A stretch of 64,000 nt of DNA from Nymphaea colorata (taxonomy: Eukaryota > Streptophyta > Magnoliopsida > Nymphaeales > Nymphaeaceae). The DNA lies in contig NC_045138.2 of assembly GCF_008831285.2 (NCBI RefSeq), positions 1,933,143 through 1,997,142 on the forward strand. The letters run 5' to 3'. Positions 1 to 9,500 of this stretch are shown here, piece by piece. A model generated the notes under the pieces. It was not told the DNA's origin. It was given only the letters and a program-made list of their open reading frames with translations, and did not search any database. Each line of letters begins with the position of its first letter. Position 1 is the first letter of the stretch. Position numbers and translations under genes: made by a program.

Positions 1-1050
1 AGTAGGATGATGCATGTATTGACAAACTTTGTTGACAACATAAGAGATGTCTGGACGAGTCACAGTAGAGTATTGAAGAGCGCCAACAATGCTGCGATAA
101 AGAGTTGGATCATAAAAATTTGATCCAGTTTGAGCAGATAAAGCAGGGGAGCATGCCATGAGAGTTGAAACTCCCTTAGCTCCAAGCATATTTGTTCTTT
201 TGAGAAGCTCGAATATATATTTCCTTTGAGACAATATTAGTTTATTGTCAATTCTTTTTGCTTCTATGCCCAAAAAGAAATGAAGCTCACCCAGATCTTT
301 AATGGCAAACTCACTTTTGAATTGACAAATAATTTTATGAATATATTCTGGTGACCTTCCTGTTATGATCATGTCATCCATGTATACCAAAACATATAGA
401 AATATTTCTCTTTTTCTCAAAATGAAAAGAGATGAATCTGTTTGAGCCCCTTTAAAACCAAGATTTTGGAGGAATAGACTAAGACGGGCAAACCATACCC
501 TAGGAGCCTGTTTTAAACCATGTAAAGCACGTTCAAGCTTGCATACATGATTTGGGAAAGAATGATTTTGAAATCTGGGTGGTTGAGCCATATAAACTTC
601 TTCTGAAATAGATCTATATAGGAATGCATTTTGAATATCCAGCTGATGTATTTTCCATTTGTGACTAATAGAAATAGTCAATACTGTCCGAATTGTAGTA
701 GGCTTCACAACAGGGCTGAAGGTTTCAGTATAGTCAATTCCTTCTTTTTGACTATATCCCTTAGCGACGAGTCTAGCCTTGTATCTTTCCAATGATCCAT
801 CTGCCTTTCCCTTGATTTTGAACACCCATTTACATCCTACAATGTGTTTGGCTTCTTTTTTTGGAACAAGTTTCCAAGTATTGTTTCGAATAAGAGCATC
901 ATATTCTTCTTGCATGGCCTTCCTCCAATTTTCATCTTCAGATGCTTCCTTGAAACTTGAGGGTTCTTTGTCTTCAAGAAGAGTGGAGACAAGAGCTCTT
1001 GGAAGAGAGTGTTTGCTAGAAAAATATGTATGGAACTCATTGTATTTAGA
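1..1050 (-). pseudogene. copia reverse transcriptase, truncated by window
   Basis: The RT catalytic box reads YMDDM at 370-384 (minus strand) inside the context VLVYMDDMIITG, as in plant copia RT (YVDDM is more usual). Neighbouring sequence on the minus strand gives other copia RT motifs, with the domain running from about 1050 towards the left edge. The remaining RT, RNase H and 3' LTR are not in the window. Confidence 0.85.
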
Positions 1051-1299
1051 ATTAGGTTTGAAGATTCCCACTTGAGATCTAGTAGTCATAGGATGGACTC
1101 GTTCTTGATTTGGTTCATTTTCATTGGATTGGGTAAGCTCCTCATTTCCAAGAGTTTCAGGTTGAGATTCACTATTTGTTTCAGACTGAAGTAAGGGTTC
1201 CTCTGAAGTTGTGGAGGTACTAGATGATGGTATTGTAGGGTTTGAGAACTGATATTCATGAGGGGAGGTTAAAATTATAGCTTGGTTTTGAGTTTCTAG

Positions 1300-2128
1300 A
1301 TCTTGAGTTCTAGTTTCTTGAGTATCAATAAAAAGAAATTTTTTCTCATTAAATTGGACATGTCTCGAAATATAGATTTTATGGGTTCGCACACCCAAAC
1401 AATAATATCATTTATGTTGAGGAGCATAACCCAAGAAAACACATCTTTCAGAACAGTAATCTAATTTATTTTTCTAATAAGCTCTTAAACAAGGAAAGCA
1501 TTCACATCCAAAGATTTTGAGGAAGCCACAGTCAGGTTTCTCTTTGAACAATTTTTTCAAAGGAGAAGCAAAATCAAGAATCTTGGTTGGCATTCGGTTA
1601 ATCAAATATACAGCAGTACAAAAAGCATATGACCAAAAGTTCTTGGGAATATTACTTTCTGCCATTAGAGATAAACCTGTTTCAACAATATGTTTATGTC
1701 TCCTTTCAGCTGCTCCATTTTGTTCAGGGGTATGAGGACATGATATTCTATGTCTAATCCCATTACCGACAAGATATGATTGAAGCCCTTGAAATTCTCC
1801 TCCCCAATCTGAGTGAAAATATTTTATCTTGTGCCCAGTGAAATTTTCAGAAAGTGCCTTGAAAGCTTTAAAAACATGACTGACATCTGATTTTTTTTTT
1901 CATCAAATAAATCCAAGTATATCTTGAAAAGGCATCCATAAAAATCACATAGTACTTAAAACCATTCACACTCTCTACTGGGGCTGGACCCCATACATCA
2001 GAATAAATGAGTTCAAGCGGGCGTTTCACCTTACTTGAAATAGCATTAAATGGAAGTTTATGACTCTTAGCCTTTTGACAAGCTTCACACAAATAATTTA
2101 AACAATCATCATAATATGACAAATCACA
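1300..2128 (-). pseudogene. copia integrase core, frameshifted
   Basis: The catalytic D-D-E pattern can be followed: YSDVWGPAP (first Asp), HSDWGGEF (second Asp) and PHTPEQNGAAERRH (Glu), in two frames. The frame change falls at or close to the T-run 1891-1900. Further on, NIPKNFWSYA, LINRMPT and FGCECF are the conserved copia post-core motifs, with another stop at about 1474. The product would join element cDNA to chromosomal DNA; this copy is defective. Confidence 0.85.
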
Positions 2129-2590
2129 CTAGTTCAAAACCTTCTTAACAATGGAAAATGAAGGGTGACCAAGTCTTTTGTGCCACTGCCCAATAGTATG
2201 TCTTTCTCCAAGTTGTGCTTCCTTTTTTCTGCTACTAAGGTCTATCTTATATAGCCCATCACTGTTCGTTCCTTGATGAAGAATTTTTCTCGTTCCCTGC
2301 TGCTTAACATAGCACATATTAGGATGAAACTCAAAATAGACTCCATTATCCTTAGAAAAACGTTGTACAGATAACAAGTTTCTTGTTATTTTGGGCACAT
2401 GAAGGAGATCATTTAAAACTAAATTTTGAGATGTCTTTGAAGAACCAATATGAAAAATTCTCAAACCTGATCCATCTCCGATTTTTACTGCATCTCCACC
2501 TTTGTATTTGGCATGAATGGACAAGTTATTGATATCATTGGTGATGTGATGAGTCGCACCGAAGTCAGGATACCAATTGTCATCTCCAAT
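2129..2590 (-). pseudogene. copia protease and pre-integrase region, active site altered
   Basis: The protease motif reads WYPDFGATHH (D at 2564-2566). The usual aspartic protease triplet D-S/T-G has become D-F-G, with Phe codon TTC at 2563-2561 on the minus strand, one base from Ser TCC. Downstream, LHVPKITRNLLSV and WHKRLGHPS mark the pre-integrase and integrase zinc region. The frame ends in a TAG at 2129-2131, after which the same frame continues with the second half of the zinc module (CEAC). This part of the polyprotein is therefore both interrupted and lacking the catalytic Ser. Confidence 0.85.
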
Positions 2591-2628
2591 GTCTTGATTC
2601 AGAGTGCTAGAAGAAACTGAATGCTATG

Positions 2629-3504
2629 CTACCAACAAAATTTTGCAATATGACCAACTTTTCCACATATTTGGCACACAAAACGATCACCTTTGTATTG
2701 ATCACTTTTCCGGACTCCTCCACTAGATTGATAGTTGTTTCTACCACGACCTCTATAGTTGGTTTGCTTGTTGTAAACTTGTTTTGAGGCAATATTCGCA
2801 GCCGGCATAATAGATTCAAAAGTTTGAGAATCATCTTCTTTTAAGTTGGCTTCTTGTATGAGAAGAAGCCCATGAAGTTCGTTCAAAGAGACAGGGTCCT
2901 TTCGAGTTTTCATACTGACTTTAAAAGCAAGATATTCACTTGGCAATCCTCTAAGAATTTGAAGAACAAGATCATCTTCATCAACAGGTTTGGATGCAAT
3001 GGCTAATTGATGAGCAATAGATTTTGCTTTGTTTATATAAACATCCATAGAACTAGATCCCTTTTTCAAATCTTGAAACTGTGATTTTAACTGCATTATT
3101 CGAGCCCTAGATTGAGTGGCATATGACTGCCTAAGAGCGCTCCAAACCTCTAGAGAGGTTTTTAAGCCAATAATTTGGGTATGTATTGCTTCAGATAGAG
3201 AGGACTTAATCCAACTCAAAAGTAGTTGATCATTTCTCAACCATTCAATATATTCTGAACTAATTTCAGTTGTTCCACTTCTAAACATTGACGGAGCAGG
3301 TTTGCTTCCATCAATATATCCCATAAGACCAAATGAGATCAAAATTGAAGTGAATTGAGATTCCCAAATAAGATAATTTTCAGCATTTAACTTGATGTTG
3401 AGGAAATGCTGTAAATTGCTTGGGCACTGAAGAGGAGAAGCAAGAAAATTCATACCCGTATCAGAGTTGACTCCTGTATTTGATGATGCTTCTTGATTTG
3501 CCAT
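2629..3504 (-). pseudogene. copia gag (UBN2-type) with CCHC zinc knuckle
   Basis: An open frame from the ATG at 3504 (an upstream in-frame ATG lies at 3525). Near the N-terminus is the motif LNAENYLIWESQF typical of the plant copia gag (UBN2/DUF4219) domain. The frame ends with a zinc knuckle CQICGKVGHIAKFC at about 2637-2680, followed by Trp and a TAG stop at 2629-2631. In plant copia elements gag and pol are usually one frame, so the stop is a lesion, although it leaves a nearly complete gag. It encodes the nucleocapsid-like structural protein. Confidence in the family is high; whether it is still expressed is unknown. Confidence 0.85.
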
Positions 3505-3570
3505 GAGAATGAAACGCGGCAACACAAGATGTAATCCTTAGGATCTAGCAGCAACACTAACAAGGACCAG

Positions 3571-3584
3571 TGGCTCTGATACCA
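3571..3584 (-). other. Primer-binding site (initiator Met-tRNA type)
   Basis: Minus strand reads TGGTATCAGAGCCA immediately next to the LTR end. This is the common plant copia primer-binding site complementary to the 3' end of initiator Met-tRNA, and it fixes the inner LTR boundary at 3585. Confidence 0.9.
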
Positions 3585-3705
3585 TGTAAGAAATCAAAAT
3601 GAAAAAATAATTAAAGGGACATAAATTTTTAAAGTGGTTCAGCCAATAGGCCTACGTCCACTACTCTATCATTTCTTGCTTGCCTTCTTTTGGTGGAGAA
3701 GCTCA

Positions 3706-3714
3706 TTTATATAG
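3706..3714 (-). promoter_or_regulatory. TATA-like box of the LTR promoter
   Basis: CTATATAAA on the minus strand within the 5' LTR, downstream of the U3 repeat array. Transcription would be expected to start some 25-35 nt further along the minus strand. Confidence 0.6.
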
Positions 3715-3742
3715 GGGAGTTACATAAGGGGTCTCTAGTTCC

Positions 3743-3912
3743 CAAGAGACTGACTTTTCATCTTTCAACATACATGACTTTTCATCCCTCAAGAGACATG
3801 ACTTTTCATCTCTCAAGAGACATGTCTTTTCATTTCCTAAGAGACATGACTTTTCATCTTCCAACAGACATGACTTTTTATCTCTCAAAAGATATGACTT
3901 TTCATCTCCCAA
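3743..3912 (-). repeat. About seven 24-bp tandem repeats in the LTR U3
   Basis: On the + strand the unit is roughly ACATGACTTTTCATCTCTCA plus AGAG, repeated about seven times with small differences. It lies upstream of the LTR TATA-like box on the sense strand, where plant copia elements carry enhancer repeats. A regulatory role is inferred from position only. Confidence 0.85.
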
Positions 3913-3954
3913 GTAATACACATTGAGAGCCTTCTTGGTGTTTCTGTTAACAGC

Positions 3955-4497
3955 CCACACTCCCCCCAAGCATTTGCCATGAAAGAGACCCTCGACCTCT
4001 GCGAATCGCCCGCCATTAAAGGGGAGACGAGGTTCTGCGCCACCTCCCTGGAGTCCATGGTCGACTTCACCACCACCCAGCTTGGAACCAACAGCCTCAA
4101 CGTCCTCTCCACCTTGGTTCACCAAGAGAAGAGGAGCAAGCAGCAGCTTGACCAGTCATTTGTGGTTCAGCCTGGGATTGTAAAGATGGAGTCCCCTGCT
4201 GCAGTGGCGTGCCACAGCAAGCTGTATCCTTACGCAGTCTTCTACTGTCACAAGACCATGGATTCCAGGAGCTACATAGTTCCATTAATGGCGGAAGAAG
4301 ATGGGAGCAGCGCAGCGGTTGTGTGCCACGACGATACATCGCATTGGGACCCTAGACATGCCATCTTTAAGATGCTAGGAGTGGAGCCTGGGACTAAACC
4401 CATCTGCCATTTCCTTCCTCCCCACCATTTTCTGTGGGTCTCGAAGCAGCAGCCATGGCTGCCCACTTCGAAGAATATTAGCTTACTAGCTAGCTAG
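3955..4497 (+). pseudogene. BURP-domain protein gene, 3' part, cut by the retrotransposon
   Basis: The frame from 3955 encodes the C-terminal two-thirds of a BURP domain, a plant-specific domain of secreted or cell-wall-associated proteins (RD22, USP and polygalacturonase beta-subunit types). ESMVDF is followed by four CH pairs with spacing CH-X10-CH-X24-CH-X25-CH-X8-W, close to the family consensus. The reading frame continues upstream of the Met at 3979 (HSPQAFAM...), as expected inside the domain, right up to the LTR at 3952. The start of the domain, the signal peptide and the variable N-terminal region must therefore lie beyond the element, outside the window. After the final Trp there are about 19 more residues, longer than the short tails usual in the family. 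Probably a disrupted gene unless the element is removed by splicing. Confidence 0.8.
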
Positions 4498-7021
4498 TTG
4501 CAGATAGTGGTGATGGGGAGAAGGTTACTCTTTCATATTTGCTTCGTTGTGCACAAAGATTTGGGCTCCTGATCTTGTTATGGTCTTGGTGTGTTTGGTT
4601 ATTGTGTGTCTCTAGCTTTGGTGGATGGTTGTTGATCCATAATATTTTGCTGCTTGGATTTGGATTTTGCAAGTTGAATTTCATACACGTTAGGAAAGGG
4701 ATTGAAGAAATTAACTTATTATTTTTTTGAGTAAATTCATGAAATATCCACAAAGTTGAGATACCTCGTGAATGTTTCATAAATCTACCTCAATTACTGG
4801 AGTGGATTCATGGAACATTAAAACTACGTGTCCATAAATATATCTAAATCTTTTGAGTAAATTCATGAAATGTCCACAAAGTGTTTCATTTGTTAAACTA
4901 CTTCTAAGTGTATTTAAATGACCTTGAAGGTTTTTTGTTGCGCGAGGGATGAAAACTCTCGGCGGCCTAAGGCAGTGTAAAACTAGGATAGTGTATGGCC
5001 CCATCCTTCTTTCAAAACATATATTAAGTTACTCATCTTCTTACATAAACAATATTTTTGAATAATAGAAAATAAATTGCTCTTGTAACGTCAACATTTT
5101 TAAATTATGTATATAAACACATTAATTAGAATGTTTGCATTTTGTTAAAAAAAACACTTTTAACACAAATTTAAGAGGTCTGGTTTTTATCTCTTACTCA
5201 TCTGTTTTCAGATTATTAAAAAAGACATTATTAAATTGAAAAAAAAAACTAACTTCATATATGTTTCTTACCAAATTATTCTTAACATCAATAAGGTTAG
5301 ATTGCAAAAGAAAAATGTTTTAATCATTAATTTTAATGAGTCTAGTTTTTTGTCTGTTATCTAAGTAGTCTTGGGTACATAGATATTGTGAAGAGGCCAA
5401 AACCTCTCTTTGCTTCCCTCTGTTCCTGTGGTTAAGAGAAAACTAAGAGTACCGTTTGCAGTTTACAAAAATAACATAACATTGACGAGAATCGAACTAA
5501 TGACTAAACTTTTATGGGCTTCTTAATTCTAACTGCTATGGTAGGCTCATTAGGGCTAATAATAACATTGGGGTCAACAATGAGTTTTACTTGTCAATTG
5601 AATCCGGTCCAAGTTCTTTACATTCAAATTCAGGATGCAAAGTTTGTGATCCAGGATAGTGTTTCTTGGAAATTTGGTTGTTTTGGATATTTCAAGATCT
5701 TGTTTGTAACGTCTCTAAGGAGAGTTCTGAACCCAAAACGAGGCCGTAAAGGGTTGGATATGACCCGAAAGTCCAATTATTGTTATCACTTATCAGATCT
5801 GCTTAGAAAGAAAGAGAGGTCTAAAAAGCCATTCAGCGCGGACCCTACAATGAACACTGGGACCCGTTACGGTTACAAAATTGACATCAAAATTAACGTG
5901 GGGTTGAAGGCATGCTGCATGCTTGTTCATTAAGATTCACAATTTTCAACAAATAAAGCGCAAAAATGATGATTTATTGTATATGAAAACCTTTCTTTTT
6001 AGCAGGGAAGCCTTCTCGATAGGATCTGGACCTGGTTTTGGTAGAGGAGCTTCTTAGATGAAATTGAATCTGGATTTCACGATTTTTTAAGTTCTCAGAA
6101 AGGCTTAATAAGAAAAAGTTTAAAATATACAACTTTAACATATAAACATATATTTGTAATGAAAAATGTATAAATATATAATAAAAATATTTTTATTTGT
6201 ATTTTCAGCGCGGCCCAAGAAGTCGTCCGGGCCTCGGCCTGGCCGGAAAAGTTGCCGGACCAGACCGAGTACCCGTCGAAGCAAAAATTCGACTTTTTAA
6301 AGTGTGATTATATGTTGTTCATAGAATCACACTTCATCTAGTGTTCAATTGATTGAATGTTTATAGTTTTCATATGTGTAGTAAAAAACGGTTGGAATCG
6401 AATCGGTGAAGCTACCGATTTGGTGAATCAATTGACTCGTGTGAATCGGTTCATTCATCTGAACTAGTTGTGAATTGACAAAAAAAGGTTAAAATTTTAT
6501 TAATTGTAAAATTAAAATGGAATATTTACAATTAAAAGTATTTAAAATAAATTTAAAAATAGTTATAAGATATATCATGTAATTAGGTCTGATATAAAAT
6601 TGAAAAAAGTTGAATGGTAGTTTTAGTTTTTTAAATTCACCCCGTCACTTAATTAAATAATCTTATTCAGTATGATAGACAATTGGACCTATATTTTCAT
6701 TGTCTAATATTAGTCAACACCTTTTTTTTCATTGTTTTTTTTCTCAACTATCTATTTTGTTTTAAATAAACTATTCTGATTAAATAGCTAGGTGACTCTT
6801 GACAGCTAGAGTCATTATTCATTTACTTTACTTGCAAAACTAAGACCACATTTGGATGACACAAAAAAAAAGTAATTTTGTGAAAATCGGACTTTATTAA
6901 AAATTGATTTTAAATCAACTTTTGAAACTCGACTTTAGGTGATACACATATTTTATATAGAAAGCCCGGGGTGGGTTAGGTTATTCAAGTATGAGTTTTA
7001 ATTGTACTTTAAGCACACCTT
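4498..7021. other. Intergenic AT-rich DNA, no gene recognised
   Basis: Contains a 30-bp direct repeat (4727-4756 and 4853-4882) with the core GAGTAAATTCATGAAAT, an unrecognised 139-codon open frame at 5514-5933 without homology I know, and a short GC-rich patch at 6209-6285 that looks like a fragment of the GC-rich hAT-like repeats seen elsewhere. No tRNA or convincing coding exon was seen. Confidence 0.6.
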
Positions 7022-7165
7022 AAGAGCTGTTTGACAACCGTAATAGTATGTTGTTATTCAACATGATTGTTCAAATATTTGAGGTAAATTCATGAATTAC
7101 TAATGTATTATCATTCAAATAAACACACAACATACTATTATTGTTATCAAATGCTTATTTAGGGG
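7022..7165. mobile_element. MITE-like element with about 30-bp terminal inverted repeats
   Basis: The left end reads GAGCTGTTTGACAAC followed by TAATAGTATGTTGT; the right end read in reverse complement gives AGCATTTGATAAC followed by TAATAGTATGTTGT. The arms match over about 30 bp with a few differences and enclose about 80 bp of AT-rich DNA with no coding capacity. Target-site duplication is not clear. A miniature inverted-repeat element is the simplest reading. Confidence 0.55.
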
Positions 7166-7372
7166 ACGTTTGATATACTTAAAATAATGAAATTTTACAA
7201 TTAAAATGTTAAATTTATAAGAAATTAAAAACATTAAACAAACGAGGTATTTTGCTTTCAAAATTCAAGGAATTCATAAAGTTGATTTCATAATTTGAAG
7301 AGGAATTATGATTCTGAAATTTTTTATTTTTGAATCAAAGTTTCAAACCATCATACACCCCTATACGTAACA
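7165..7372. mobile_element. MITE-like element, family 1 copy 1
   Basis: The left end TAGGGGACGTTTGATATACT and the reverse complement of the right end TAGGGGTGTATGATGG resemble each other, and the whole 200-bp stretch is related to 45345-45556 (shared GTTTGATATACT near one end and TTTCAAACCATCA near the other, with a similar AT-rich middle). Two dispersed copies with inverted ends indicate a non-autonomous DNA transposon family. It abuts the previous MITE-like element. Confidence 0.6.
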
Positions 7373-7599
7373 ATTTATCTTTAATACGCCGATTGGGAGT
7401 GTAATTCAAACGCACGATAAGATATCTACGACTTCGAAGACGACAGCCTTTAGCCTGAGGGACTTATTTGAGAGTTATTAATAAAACGGAGACCGTCATG
7501 AGAATTCAGGGATTATTATCTTTCAAGTTTTGTTGACCTCTCAGTTGGATTTATTTACGAAGATACCCGTCGAGGGGCCGCGGGCTCGGTCTCCCGGGC

Positions 7600-7608
7600 T
7601 TTATAAAA
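7600..7608 (+). promoter_or_regulatory. TATA box of the HDC1-like gene
   Basis: TTTATAAAAG lies about 1.9 kb upstream of the start codon, in a GC-richer stretch. A transcribed-looking CT-rich leader follows. A non-coding first exon probably runs from about 7630 to a GT donor near 7732, with a leader intron ending at an acceptor near 9374 (TTCTCAG) or 9488. Neither leader splice can be fixed without transcripts. Confidence 0.55.
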
Positions 7609-9116
7609 GCAGAGAACGCAGTCGCTGGTTTCATTTCCCCCTTGACTCCCCTGTCTTTTTCCCTTTTCGTTGTGCGCAGTCGCGGAGGAACGAGATTGAA
7701 CACGAGGAGAATCCGAGAGACGAGGCGGCAAGGTCCGTAGTGCTCATCTTACTCAATTGGTCTATGGGTTTCCATTTGCGATTCTGCTGAAACCCTAATT
7801 GCTCTTATTAGTCCTTCTGATCTTCTGAAGAATGTTTTTGCCCAGCAGTGGATAGATCTTGGAAATTTAGGCTCCTCTCTGGTTGTAGAGCGTTAATTTT
7901 GGTACTTTTGTGGAGAGCTTTCGGTGGATTTCTTGCTGCAAGATTTTGCTTTCTCTTAAACTCCCGGTTCTTTTTTTTTGAATCATGGGATTATATTTCG
8001 GTTTCTTATTTCCACTGTTAAAGTTTTTGACTTCACTCCCATTCTCCATCCATTGTTATTGCATCATTTGGAGTTGGTTCTCTCTCTCTCTCTCTCTCTC
8101 TCGTTCGCTCGCTCGCTCATCCCCCCTTAGCTGGTGTGCGGGAGCATCAAGAGAAGAAAACCATTGCTTCGTAGGGATTAACAATTCTTATGAGCTGCAT
8201 GGGTAGAGACAGCGTTGCGCCTTGGCTTTTTCATTTCTTCTGTAAGTTTGTTCTCTCAGTTTGTTACGACATTCAGGTTACTTTTAGGGGACAGTGTTGA
8301 GATGAACATAGGGAAATCAATTTCATGTCTTACGAACAAAATCATGGTTCGGAGCATATCCGACTGGTTGGCTTTTGTCTTTTACTGGAAGAGTCTATCT
8401 TCCCAGTTGTTATTATTCTTTTCCAGTTCTCAAAAACATACTTTTTCGTTCTTCAGCTTCCCATGGGCGTGAAAATTAGTCGCTAGAACCCGAGCTTTAA
8501 GATGTTCCCCATTGTATTTAGATGGCTATACGATTTTGATAAGATGAAGAATATTGATGGTTTCCGAGTCAAAAAAATCACCGATATTTCAGTTTGATGA
8601 CTATATGAATTCGATAAGATGGAGAATTTATTTATGTTCTCCAAATCTGGTTTATCACTGAGAAATCTCTGTTCTCCTTTCTTTGTATTCTTCCTTTCTT
8701 TCCAAATATATCGTTGCTGGCTGCTGAAAAGATATTCTCCGTTTAGTTATGTGGAATTGTTTTAAAGGAACATGAAAGGATGATTGTCTCCATTGGCTGT
8801 GTTTTCCGATATTTAGCATGCCGGAATAAGTTAAAAAATAGGAATATAAGATTTTTCATAAAAATGTATTTAGACTTTAATTAATAATTATATATTTGGA
8901 AATTGAATTGGGTAAGAAAGAAGTTTAGTGGTGCCCCTCAGTATTTAGGTTATTGATGTGAATGGTCAACTGCACATTGGGAACTTATGTGAATGCCTGA
9001 TGGCTGGGAGAGGGATGCTAAATAAGAGGTTGTAGGTAAAAAATCACCTGTAGTAGGAAACCTGTTGGATTTTTTTTTTCAGTATAAGGTAGTGAAATGA
9101 GATGGATCCTTAATCC

Positions 9117-9117
9117 C

Positions 9118-9172
<55 letters not shown>

Positions 9173-9181
9173 CCCCCCCCC
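9117..9181 (+). repeat. (CT)n microsatellite plus C-run in HDC1 leader intron
   Basis: About 50 bp of CT dinucleotides followed by a run of C, 320 bp upstream of the start codon. Shorter CT tracts occur at 8078-8103. Open frames through it are simple-sequence artefacts. Confidence 0.9.
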
Positions 9182-9500
9182 ACCACCAAAATAAATATTT
9201 CAAGCATTTTGTTGCAATATCTGTTATTTGCTCTTGTTCTGCTACCTTTGGATTATTTTCTTGTAGATCTTTGGAAGATTTTGTATGAATAATAATATTA
9301 TTATAATATTAATGGGAACTTGGGCATCATATTCAACTAAGACATTATTTTGTACTGTTATGCTTTTTTCTCAGGTTCTTGATGCAACAAGAAATGTAAT
9401 TTTGTTTGCGTGAACACTTATCAAATGCTCCTTTTGTTGAAAGTGGAACTTAGTGATTCTTGTTTTTTTGGGAGTTGGTGTATTATAGAGTCCAAGAACC

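Larger units (their letters stand above)
1..3952 (-). mobile_element. Ty1/copia LTR retrotransposon, decayed, truncated by window edge
   Basis: Read on the minus strand the order is 5' LTR (3952-3585), primer-binding site (3584-3571), gag, CCHC zinc knuckle, protease, integrase, reverse transcriptase, which is the Ty1/copia order (integrase before RT). RNase H and the 3' LTR lie beyond position 1. The reading frame is broken: a stop follows the zinc knuckle (2629-2631) and the protease is in another frame, a stop interrupts integrase (2129-2131), and a T-run at about 1891-1900 coincides with a frame change. The copy therefore cannot make an intact polyprotein and is non-autonomous. It sits in the opposite orientation inside a BURP-domain gene. 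Confidence 0.93.
3585..3952 (-). repeat. 5' LTR of the copia element (368 bp)
   Basis: On the + strand it starts TGTAAG directly after the primer-binding site and ends TTAACA at 3952; on the sense strand it begins TGTTAACA and ends CTTACA, so it has the usual TG...CA termini. A TATA-like CTATATAAA lies on the minus strand at 3706-3714, placing U3 at roughly 3952-3715. U3 holds an array of about seven 24-bp repeats. The partner LTR is outside the window, so insertion age cannot be judged. The 5 bp just outside (3953-3957) would be one target-site copy; the other is not visible. Confidence 0.88.

Noticed and set aside
3743..3912. Regular 24-bp repeats considered as a CRISPR array
   Set aside because: Units are contiguous with no spacers and lie in a plant LTR.
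5514..5933. 139-codon open frame
   Set aside because: No recognisable motif, no promoter or splice support, AT-rich setting; probably chance.
9018..9288. Ser/Leu and Arg/Glu repeat frames
   Set aside because: Translation of the (CT)n tract in the HDC1 leader intron.
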